A stretch of 13,509 nucleotides of DNA from CALMEH01 sp964548225 (GTDB lineage: Bacteria; Acidobacteriota; Blastocatellia; Pyrinomonadales; Pyrinomonadaceae): assembly GCA_964548225.1 (NCBI GenBank), contig CAZJQP010000112.1, positions 1-13,509 of the forward strand, read 5' to 3'. A program made the translations under genes and the position numbers. The notes beneath the pieces are model-generated. The model saw nothing but the letters and a program-made list of their open reading frames with translations. It was not told the DNA's origin and did no database searches. Shown here piece after piece: positions 1 to 6,082 of this stretch; within the stretch, counting starts at the first letter, position 1, and the number at the start of each line of letters is the position of its first letter.

Positions 1-59
1 AAGGACAAATATCAAAGGAAAAAAATCAAATAACAAAAATCAAAGATCAAATCAAATGG
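1..59. repeat. 7-bp stuttered repeat, probably one arm of a hairpin element cut by the window edge
   Basis: From base 6 the sequence falls into successive 7-base units of the form CAAANAT (CAAATAT, CAAAGGA, CAAATAA, CAAAAAT, CAAAGAT and variants) running up to and into the cheA start codon. The other 7-bp-periodic elements in this window are two-armed hairpins, so the partner arm may lie left of base 1. The stretch has no stop codon in the cheA frame. It could be the 5' untranslated region or, if the start is further upstream, a repeat-encoded linker. Confidence 0.5.
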
Positions 60-2863
60 AAATCCAAAACTTCATCAATAAAACCGACACTTATCTTCCG
101 ATGATTCGCAGTAATATATTGATTTGCGTCCGCGACGGCAATCAGCACGGCGAATTGCAAACTGCGCTTCGGCATATTGGCGCGATTGTCAAAGATGCCG
201 TTTTGCCCGAACTCAAGGACATCAAACGGATTGCCGGAAAGATTGAAAAAGAACTCACGCCGCTTGTTGTATCCGATGCTCCTTTGCCGGATGAAAAAGC
301 GCGGAAACTGCTTGACAGCTTGGCAATTTTGGAAGCGTATCTCACAAAACTAAGTTTCAATTCAGACGCTTTTTCGATTGATGTCAGCGATTTTATTGAA
401 GAATCTTTTGAAAATCTGACCCTCAAAAGCCAGCCGCCGATTGAAACGGCGGAAGAGGTCGAAGCCGACGAAGAGATGTCGGGTTGGGAAGAAGAATTTG
501 AAATTGACGAGGAGATGGTCGAGATTTTCGCGCTTGAAGCCGAAGAACTTCTGCAAAATATCAACACCAATCTCGAACTTCTCGAAGATGCGCCGTCAAA
601 CCGCGAAGCCTTGATGGAGATACGGCGTTCGGCGCACACGCTCAAAGGTTCGGCGGGAATTATCGGCTTGAAACAACTTTCTTCGCTCGCGCACCGTGTC
701 GAAGATTTGTTGGATTATTTGGCAGACAACGAAATCGAAGCCGATGTCAAAATATTCGAGATTTTGCTTACCTCAACCGATTGTTTTGAAAATCTTGCGA
801 ACAACGAAACTTCGGAGCAGTTGGAAAAGAAAATCGCAAGGCTTTACAAAAGTTTTGATGATATTTTTGCATCGCTTCAGACGAAAAAGGTCGAAGAACC
901 GCCGCCGCCGCCGAAAACGCTCGAAATAGCCGTTGCCACGCCGCCGCAACCTGCCAATACGCCCGTTCCCGAAATTCGTCCGACGATTCGCGTGTCGCTT
1001 GATAAACTTGATGAATTGGTGAAAATTGTCGGAGATTTGCTCGTTAGCCGTTCGGTTTTTGAACAGCGTCTTAACGAATTCAACCGCCAAATCGAAGAGC
1101 TTCACAACAGCACGAACCGGCTTCAGCAGGCAACCGGAAAATTGGAAGTTGATTTCGGTGCAAATCAATTTCACTCTCCGAATTCAAGATTTCCGTCGCG
1201 GATTTTCAGTTTTGAAGGCAGTCAGCATTCCGGCTCTGATTTCGATTCTTTGGAATTTGACCAATACAACGAATTTCACGAAACCACCCGCGAACTCGTG
1301 GAAACAACCGCCGACACTTCGGCAATCAGCGGCGATTTAGACACGCTCAAAGACAATCTCGACTTGCTTTTTGAAAGTCAACGCCGTTCGATTGAAGAAA
1401 TGCAGGAAAAACTTCTGCGCTTGCGAATGGTCAGATTCGGAACGCTTACGGCGCGTTTGCAAAGAACCGTTCGCGTAACGTGCGAAGAAGAGATGAAACA
1501 CGCCGAGCTGATAGTCGAAGGCGAAAATCAGGAGTTTGACACACAAATCTTAGATTCGCTGGTCGAACCGCTGTTGCATTTGCTCCGCAACGCCGTCGCG
1601 CACGGCATCGAACTGCCCGAAACGCGCAGACTTTTGGGCAAAGCTGAAACCGGCAAGATTTTTCTGAACATTTATACTGACGGAACGCACGTCAACTTGA
1701 ATATTTCAGATGACGGACGGGGAATTTCGTCTGCCTCGCTGATTAAAAAAGCTCTTGAAAACAATTTAATTTCCGTTGAAAAAGCCGAGAACTTAACGGA
1801 AGAAGAAGCCTTTGATTTGATGTTTTTACCCGGATTAACGACGGCGGAAAAACTGAGTCAAGTTTCGGGGCGCGGCGTTGGAATGAACATCGTCAAAACA
1901 AATATCTTGCGTTCGCAAGGCACGATTTCGGTTAAATCAACTCCGCAGAAAGGCACGACTTTTATGATTCGTCTGCCGATGTCGCTGGCGGTTACACGCG
2001 CAATTTTGGTTAAATCGGACGAACAAATTTTTGCGTTTCCGCTCAAAATCGTCAAACAGGTTACGGAGATTTCCGCCGAAGCACTTGCAAAGGCAAAGAG
2101 CGAAAGTCTTTTGGTGGCGAACGACAACGAATATTTTCCCGCTAATCTGAGCGAGATATTAAATTTGAGTTTTGCGGTCAAGCCGGACGCACAAATTCCG
2201 CTTCTAACCATCGAAACGGGCGAAACCCGCTTTGCTTTGGCAGTTGAAGAAATCATCAAAACCGAAGAAATCATCATCAAGCCGCTCGGTTTTCCGCTTG
2301 AAACAAATCCTGCTTTTCTCGGCGCGGCAATCTTGGGCGACGGGCGCGTCGTGCCGGTTTTGGATTTGATTTTCCTTTTGAAACAGCAAGAAGAAGAGAA
2401 AGGGAGAAAGGGAGAAAGGGAGAAAGGGAGAAAGGGAGACGAAGAAACTCCTCATCTCCCCATCTCTTCTTCTCCACTTCTCCCCGTCTCCCCATCTCCT
2501 CTTCTCGTTTTGATCGTGGATGACAGTCCAAGTATGCGCCACGTTACGACAAAACTCATCAAAAACGCCGGTTGGAAACCAATCATCGCCAAAGACGGAG
2601 TTGAAGCCTTAGAAATATTGCAAGACGCAACCGAATTGCCGAGCGTGATTTTAACCGATGTCGAAATGCCGCGAATGAACGGCTACGAACTGCTTTCCGC
2701 GCTCAAGCAAAAAGAAAATCTGCAAAAGATTCCCGTCGTCATGATAACCTCGCGCACCGGCGAAAAACATCGCCAAAAAGCAATGGAACTCGGCGTTTCC
2801 GAATATCTCACCAAGCCTTACGAAGATTCGGTCTTGGTTGAAATAATAAAGGTTTTAACCTGA
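56..2863 (+). CDS. cheA: Hybrid chemotaxis-type histidine kinase CheA with C-terminal receiver (PilL/ChpA-like)
   Basis: This 935-aa protein is a CheA-class sensor kinase that would autophosphorylate on an Hpt histidine and pass phosphate to response regulators in a chemosensory or twitching-motility pathway. An N-terminal helical region (about 1-125) resembles a degenerate Hpt domain without an HxxKG box. A true Hpt domain (about 155-265) carries AHTLKGSAG with His194. A dimerisation/P3-like helical segment covers about 310-475. The ATPase domain has an N-box around Asn512, DDGRGI at 552-557 and GRGVGMN at 605-611. A CheW-like domain follows (about 635-775), then a low-complexity linker (about 776-817). 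The receiver (about 818-935) has Asp822/Asp823, phospho-acceptor Asp868, Thr898 and Lys920, all intact. No Shine-Dalgarno lies at a proper distance before the ATG, and the frame stays open to the window edge, so an upstream start cannot be excluded. The family call is secure; the motility system is inference. Confidence 0.93.
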   Translation: MEIQNFINKTDTYLPMIRSNILICVRDGNQHGELQTALRHIGAIVKDAVLPELKDIKRIAGKIEKELTPLVVSDAPLPDEKARKLLDSLAILEAYLTKLSFNSDAFSIDVSDFIEESFENLTLKSQPPIETAEEVEADEEMSGWEEEFEIDEEMVEIFALEAEELLQNINTNLELLEDAPSNREALMEIRRSAHTLKGSAGIIGLKQLSSLAHRVEDLLDYLADNEIEADVKIFEILLTSTDCFENLANNETSEQLEKKIARLYKSFDDIFASLQTKKVEEPPPPPKTLEIAVATPPQPANTPVPEIRPTIRVSLDKLDELVKIVGDLLVSRSVFEQRLNEFNRQIEELHNSTNRLQQATGKLEVDFGANQFHSPNSRFPSRIFSFEGSQHSGSDFDSLEFDQYNEFHETTRELVETTADTSAISGDLDTLKDNLDLLFESQRRSIEEMQEKLLRLRMVRFGTLTARLQRTVRVTCEEEMKHAELIVEGENQEFDTQILDSLVEPLLHLLRNAVAHGIELPETRRLLGKAETGKIFLNIYTDGTHVNLNISDDGRGISSASLIKKALENNLISVEKAENLTEEEAFDLMFLPGLTTAEKLSQVSGRGVGMNIVKTNILRSQGTISVKSTPQKGTTFMIRLPMSLAVTRAILVKSDEQIFAFPLKIVKQVTEISAEALAKAKSESLLVANDNEYFPANLSEILNLSFAVKPDAQIPLLTIETGETRFALAVEEIIKTEEIIIKPLGFPLETNPAFLGAAILGDGRVVPVLDLIFLLKQQEEEKGRKGEREKGRKGDEETPHLPISSSPLLPVSPSPLLVLIVDDSPSMRHVTTKLIKNAGWKPIIAKDGVEALEILQDATELPSVILTDVEMPRMNGYELLSALKQKENLQKIPVVMITSRTGEKHRQKAMELGVSEYLTKPYEDSVLVEIIKVLT
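2394..2514. repeat. 8-bp stuttered inverted repeat inside the cheA coding sequence
   Basis: The left arm has five tandem AGGGAGAA units (2401-2440). After a short gap the right arm has about seven degenerate 8-base units of the form CTCCCCNT (2449-2504). The arms are polypurine and polypyrimidine and roughly complementary, so they can fold into an imperfect hairpin. The reading frame passes through intact and encodes the Lys/Gly/Arg/Glu-rich then Pro/Ser/Leu-rich linker between the CheW-like and receiver domains. Confidence 0.85.
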
Positions 2864-3018
2864 GTTCCGAATAAGAAAACCGACCGGAGCGCAAACACCG
2901 CGCTGTTCAGCGGCGTAACGGCGTTTGTTCACCTAAAACTTCCGAGTCAGCAGAGACTTTTTCGCTTCGCTCATTGCAAGCGGGGACGCTTGCGCTCCAG
3001 TCTTTATCCGGAACTCAG
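2860..3018. repeat. Palindrome-ended repeat element, copy A
   Basis: This 159-bp element has imperfect terminal inverted repeats: the left end CTGAGTTCCG followed by ATAAG and GGAGCGCAA matches the reverse complement of the right end (TTGCGCTCCAG to GAACTCAG). Inside are short hairpins, including GCAAGCG-gggа-CGCTTGC near 2978-2995 and GCTG-tt-CAGC near 2902. A close second copy lies at 4409-4585 in the same orientation; the 65-base central core differs at only about three positions. The left terminus overlaps the cheA stop codon. It is small, carries no convincing ORF, and fits a MITE-like or REP-like non-autonomous repeat. Confidence 0.85.
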
Positions 3019-3031
3019 ATTAAAATAAATA

Positions 3032-3205
3032 GTAGTGTTTAAGAATTTATGCCGATGAGAAATATATTCGGAATAAGTGATAAGTGATAGGTGATAGGTG
3101 ATAGGTTTCGGGTGCGTAAAATCTATCACTTATCACTTTTCACCTTTCACTTATTCCGAAATAAAAAATCTCAAAAATTATTCAGCATAAAATTTGAAAC
3201 ACTAC
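3032..3205. repeat. Nested palindrome D with a 7-bp stuttered hairpin at its centre
   Basis: The outer arms 3032-3052 and 3185-3205 are inverted repeats: GTAGTGTTT and TTTATGC match, with four mismatches between them. Nested inside are a perfect 14-bp inverted repeat (3067-3080 and 3147-3160, TTCGGAATAAGTGA) and arms built of 7-base units, AAGTGAT/AGGTGAT on the left and CTATCAC/TTATCAC/CTTTCAC on the right. The whole lies between repeat copy A and the stop codon of the 3231-3929 gene. It could act as a transcription barrier for the converging genes on either side. Confidence 0.8.
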
Positions 3206-3230
3206 CACATAAATCTGTCTGCTCATTCAT

Positions 3231-3929
3231 CTACGGCTTCGTGATAACCACAAACACATTCGACCAAAAACCGACTTCCGCATCATCATAGAAATAGCGC
3301 AGACGATAGCGGCGTTCTTCGGGTTTGCCGATTTGGAGCGGCTGGCGCGTGTCAATAAACGGTGAGCGCGTGTCAAATCCGAGCCGCGTCCAATCGGTTT
3401 CATCGCCGCGTTGCGATTCGACATAAACGCCGTGAAACTTGCCTTTTGCCCAATCAATGCGGACAACGCTGTCTGAAAGCGCAAGACATTCCGCCTTCGG
3501 TTTGCCCGCGTCGGGCGAAAACGCGGCAGATTTTGTCGGGATAATCTGAAGCAGTTCGCCGATGGAGTTTGAATAATTCGCACTCAATTTCATCCGCGCC
3601 GCCGCCTTTTGCAAACGATTCAAAACGCCGCTCATCGTTATCACGGCAGGAATTGCGATTGGCGTAAATTCGGGCGGCTGTGCCAAAACCGACTTCTTTT
3701 TCGCGTTGCCGAGTATCAACTTTTTATAAGCATTCGCCGCCTTTGAATGCGCCTTTGCCCCAAGCGCGTTCAAAATCACAAACCGCAACATCCGACAATC
3801 CGCCACCACCGCATCAATCTCCACCGGCGAAAAACCCAAGCTCGCGCCCACCGAAACAAAATTGCGCTCCATATTCTCCGCCCACGACAACCGCGCCGAA
3901 TTACTCATTGGAATAATGCCCTTTGCCAT
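3231..3929 (-). CDS. Conserved hypothetical protein with fibronectin-III-like C-terminal region
   Basis: This 232-aa protein has no signal peptide or membrane segment. Residues about 18-75 form a helical region (WAENMERNFVSVGASLGFSP onward), about 87-130 a second helical region, and about 145-232 a beta-rich region. The last part contains VRIDWAKGKFHGVYVESQR, then TRSPFIDTRQP, then a Tyr/Arg-rich strand and WSNVFVVITKP, which resembles a fibronectin type III fold. From memory it fits a family of bacterial hypothetical proteins with this helical N-terminus and FN3-like C-terminus; function is unknown. The ATG at 3929 is supported by a perfect AGGAGG ten bases upstream. The gene stands alone, directly downstream of the 21-bp array, with a promoter-like pair inside the nearest array units. 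Confidence 0.85.
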   Translation of the reverse strand: MAKGIIPMSNSARLSWAENMERNFVSVGASLGFSPVEIDAVVADCRMLRFVILNALGAKAHSKAANAYKKLILGNAKKKSVLAQPPEFTPIAIPAVITMSGVLNRLQKAAARMKLSANYSNSIGELLQIIPTKSAAFSPDAGKPKAECLALSDSVVRIDWAKGKFHGVYVESQRGDETDWTRLGFDTRSPFIDTRQPLQIGKPEERRYRLRYFYDDAEVGFWSNVFVVITKP

Positions 3930-3939
3930 AAATTTTAAG

Positions 3940-3945
3940 CCTCCT
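3940..3945 (-). promoter_or_regulatory. Strong Shine-Dalgarno for the FN3-like gene
   Basis: AGGAGG on the minus strand, ten bases before the ATG at 3929. It fixes the start and is one of the strongest ribosome binding sites in the window, suggesting efficient translation. Confidence 0.75.
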
Positions 3946-3970
3946 AAAACTTAATTTTTGCTTTTGAAAA

Positions 3971-4264
3971 CTATTCTACAAACTTTGTGAGCTACTCGTC
4001 AATATTTACAGACTATTCATCAATATTTGCAGATTACTCTGTAAGTTTTGCAGACTACTCTGCATATTTAACAGACTACTCTGCAAAGTTTGTAGAATAG
4101 TCATCAATATTTACAGACTACTCATTAACTTTTGCAGAACACTCTGCAAAAAAAGCAGACTACTCTGCAAAAAAAGTAGAACACTCTGCAAAAAAATTAG
4201 AGTGTTTTGCAAAAAAAGCAGAGTAGTCTGCAAAAAAAGTAGAGTAGTCTGCAAAATTTGCAGA
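3971..4264. repeat. Tandem array of fourteen 21-bp units with internal palindromes
   Basis: The 294 bases divide exactly into 14 contiguous 21-base units with no spacers or indels. The best consensus is CTACTCTGCAAAAAAAGCAGA. Each junction alternates TCTGC and GCAGA, so TCTGC-A7-GCAGA and GCAGA-CTAC-TCTGC can both form small hairpins. Units 1-8 have mixed A/T centres; units 9-13 have uninterrupted A-tracts exactly 21 bp apart. The 14-mer GCAGACTACTCTGC of units 4-5 and 9-10 appears as its reverse complement GCAGAGTAGTCTGC in units 12-14. Diversity is higher near the gene and units are more uniform at the far end, as if the array grew there. It is not a CRISPR. Confidence 0.95.
3973..4002 (-). 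promoter_or_regulatory. Candidate sigma-70 promoter formed by array units 1-2
   Basis: On the minus strand TTGACG (3997-4002) and TAGAAT (3973-3978) are separated by 18 bases, predicting a transcript start near 3966, about 37 bases before the start codon of the 232-aa gene. Both hexamers are variants within the two array units closest to the gene, so units 3-14 would lie upstream of the promoter. This is by pattern only. Confidence 0.35.
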
Positions 4265-4292
4265 CTAACGCGATTATGAACTAAAACCAAAC

Positions 4293-4384
4293 GAAATAAT
4301 TGATAATTGGTAATTGATAATTGATAATTTGCCCGTATTTACACGACAATTATCAAATCTCAATTACCAATTATCAATTATTTC
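4293..4384. repeat. 7-bp stuttered inverted repeat (hairpin) beside the array
   Basis: Perfect 24-bp inverted arms at 4293-4316 and 4361-4384 (GAAATAATTGATAATTGG plus six bases) flank about 44 bases. Both arms consist of 7-base units of the type AATTGAT/AATTGGT and their complements. It is AT-rich, non-coding and could extrude as a long hairpin or work as a bidirectional terminator. Confidence 0.85.
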
Positions 4385-4408
4385 AGCAGTTTTCTTATTG
4401 ATTTAACG

Positions 4409-4585
4409 TCAGTTCGGGATAAGAAAACCGACTGGAGCGCAAGCGTCCCGCTTGCAAACACCGCGCTTTTCAGCGGTGTAACGGCGTTTGTTCACCTAAA
4501 ACTTCTGAGTCAGCAGAGTATTTTTCGCGCTCTGCGCTCATTGCACGCGGGGACGCTTGCGCTCCAGTCTTTATCCCGCACTCAG
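4409..4585. repeat. Palindrome-ended repeat element, copy B
   Basis: This is the second copy of the element at 2860-3018, in the same orientation. It is 177 bp, longer because its left arm keeps the hairpin GCAAGCG-tccc-GCTTGC that copy A has lost, and because of a four-base difference near 4527. The terminal inverted repeats are extended, with GACTGGAGCGCAAGCGTCCC on the left answered by GGGGACGCTTGCGCTCCAGTC on the right, allowing for short mismatches. It ends 11 bases after the SDR stop codon, so it may also terminate that operon. Confidence 0.85.
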
Positions 4586-4596
4586 GTTGATTTAAC

Positions 4597-5313
4597 CTAT
4601 TTCTTTGGCGGTTTGCTCGGACGGATTTCGATTTTGCTGGGCAGGGCGCGGTCGTGCATTGCGAGTAAATCAATGACGACATCGGCGATGTCTTCGGGTT
4701 GGAGTTGCCAAGCGTTTTCCTTGCTCGGCGTGTCGCCGCCGAAAAATGTATTGACCGAACCGGGGCAGATGTAGCTGAGTTTGATGTTGTCGGCGCGGAC
4801 TTCTTGCATTAAGGCTTCGCTGAATCCGTTCAGCCCGAATTTTGAAGCGTTGTAAGCCGCCATTCGCGGATGCGCGTTTTGTCCGGCAAGCGATGAGATG
4901 TTGATGATATAACCGCCGCCGCGCCGTTTGAGCATCGGGACGGCGTAATGACACGCATAAAAAACGCCGAAAAGATTGGTTTCGAGCGTCTGCCGAAACT
5001 CGTCGCCGTCCATTTCTTCAACCGTCTTGCCGATAATCCCGATGCCGGCATTGTTCACCAAAATATCAACGCCGCCGAAAATCCGCTCGCATTCTTCGAG
5101 CATCTGCCGAACCTGATGTTCGCTCCGCACATCGCAAACTTCGCCCTCAACCGCGCCCGAAGCCGAAAGCCTCTCAAGCGCGTGTTTAAGTTCCGGCTTG
5201 TTCCGCGCACAAATAAAAACCTTCGCGCCCGCTTCCAAAAGTTTTTCCGCAATCGCATACCCGATGCCCTTACTCGCGCCCGTTACAACGGCGATTTTGT
5301 TTTCGATGTTCAT
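4597..5313 (-). CDS. SDR-family NAD(P)-dependent oxidoreductase
   Basis: This 238-aa classical short-chain dehydrogenase/reductase is cytosolic. It has the Rossmann motif TGASKGIG at 11-18, NNAG at 87-90, and the catalytic set Asn113, Ser140, Tyr154 and Lys158 (YNASK). Lys15 and Arg37 at the cofactor pocket favour NADP(H), which is inference. The C-terminal PGSVNTFF segment matches the substrate-loop region of 3-ketoacyl-ACP-reductase-like SDRs, but the substrate cannot be read from sequence. Its ATG follows the HNH stop codon directly (TAAATG), so it is probably the last, translationally coupled gene of the gatB-led run. Confidence 0.93.
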   Translation of the reverse strand: MNIENKIAVVTGASKGIGYAIAEKLLEAGAKVFICARNKPELKHALERLSASGAVEGEVCDVRSEHQVRQMLEECERIFGGVDILVNNAGIGIIGKTVEEMDGDEFRQTLETNLFGVFYACHYAVPMLKRRGGGYIINISSLAGQNAHPRMAAYNASKFGLNGFSEALMQEVRADNIKLSYICPGSVNTFFGGDTPSKENAWQLQPEDIADVVIDLLAMHDRALPSKIEIRPSKPPKK

Positions 5314-5724
5314 TTAATAAACTCCTGCTTCTATCAAAATGCGCCGTGCTTCAATGCGCTCTGAATTGTTAAGTTGTAAAATTCTTGCCGTCGCTCTCGC
5401 CTCTACCGTTAAAGTTTCAATTTCTCCGGTTTCTTCCATTTGGAAATGCTCCGTCCAGATTTGCGTTCGCGGATTAAAAAGCGGAGTCAAGTTGCCCGTT
5501 TCCAAATCGTATGTCGCAATATTCGTTCCTTTGTATTTGTTGCATTGTGAGCAAGCCAAAGCTAAATTTTCAGCTATCGTTTGTCCGTCGTGCTGATACG
5601 GCAAAATATGGTCAATTTGATGCTTTGCTATTCGATCTGCTTGCGGCAACAAACAATATTCGCAACGGTTTCTAGCTCGCTCCGTTACAAGTAACCGCAA
5701 TTTGTCTGAAATATATCTTGACAT
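5314..5724 (-). CDS. HNH endonuclease, module copy 1
   Basis: This 136-aa protein is a small HNH nuclease. Zinc-binding pairs are Cys21/Cys24 and Cys58/Cys61. The HNH core runs HQIDHI (Asp38, His39), a second His45, NLALAC (Asn53) and CNKYKG (Asn62). It has a conserved tail containing FNPRTQIWTEHF. It should cleave nucleic acid with a metal ion; its target is unknown. A close paralogue lies at 7091-7504 with the same cysteine spacing, length and tail. Its ATG abuts the TAA of the preceding small gene and its own stop abuts the SDR start, so it is co-transcribed and probably coupled. It is too small and generic to be called a homing enzyme; a toxin-like or defence role is possible but unproven. 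Confidence 0.88.
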   Translation of the reverse strand: MSRYISDKLRLLVTERARNRCEYCLLPQADRIAKHQIDHILPYQHDGQTIAENLALACSQCNKYKGTNIATYDLETGNLTPLFNPRTQIWTEHFQMEETGEIETLTVEARATARILQLNNSERIEARRILIEAGVY

Positions 5725-6078
5725 TTAACCGTTTTGCTTAATGAGTTTAGCCGCTTTTCCCTTCATCATAATTGAAATGTGGTCAAGTTTCATCCATTCA
5801 TCCAACTCTCTTTCCTGCGACTCGCTGATTTCGCCTTCACTATTCAAATCAAGCAAATCGTCTAATCTTTTCTGATGTTTGTCGGCAATAAAATACTCAA
5901 AAACTTTTTTCGGCGACGGGTTGCGCGAAAGAAATTTAACCAATTCGCCGGACGCACCGCGAGTTGACGGAAAACTGAAATCCGCCATCCGCAATTCGAT
6001 AATCGTCGCCGACCAATCGCCCAAAGATTTTATACTGCGGGCGAAACTTTCCGATACCTGCATTGTTATTTCGACCAT
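5725..6078 (-). CDS. Small helical partner of the HNH endonuclease, module copy 1
   Basis: This 117-aa protein is probably cytosolic and has no recognised catalytic motif. It begins MVEITMQVSESFARSIKSLG, continues with a mid-region KFLSRNPSPKKV and ends with an acidic LLDLN plus ERELDEWMKLDH segment. It is clearly paralogous to the product of 7505-7858, which has identical length and the same landmarks. The opening resembles short strand-helix segments seen in antitoxin-like proteins, but that is only suggestive. An in-frame TTG at 6099 would add seven residues and overlap the previous gene. The ATG at 6078 is preferred because it aligns with the paralogue's start and sits four bases after the upstream stop. 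Confidence 0.8.
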   Translation of the reverse strand: MVEITMQVSESFARSIKSLGDWSATIIELRMADFSFPSTRGASGELVKFLSRNPSPKKVFEYFIADKHQKRLDDLLDLNSEGEISESQERELDEWMKLDHISIMMKGKAAKLIKQNG

Positions 6079-6082
6079 AATT

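Noticed and set aside
773..1174. 133-aa minus-strand frame inside cheA
   Set aside because: It is antisense to the Hpt and dimerisation region of an intact kinase; composition is typical of a shadow frame.
2860..3018. Insertion sequence
   Set aside because: It is only 159 bp with no transposase frame; a non-autonomous repeat fits better.
3091..3291. 66-aa plus-strand frame downstream of cheA
   Set aside because: It reads across the palindrome at 3067-3160 and into the antisense of the 232-aa gene; the apparent peptide is repeat-derived.
3971..4264. CRISPR array
   Set aside because: Units are contiguous 21-mers with no unique spacers and no Cas genes are near.
4948..5364. 138-aa plus-strand frame opposite the SDR gene
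   Set aside because: It is antisense to a well-supported oxidoreductase and runs into the HNH gene; no ribosome binding site or family features.
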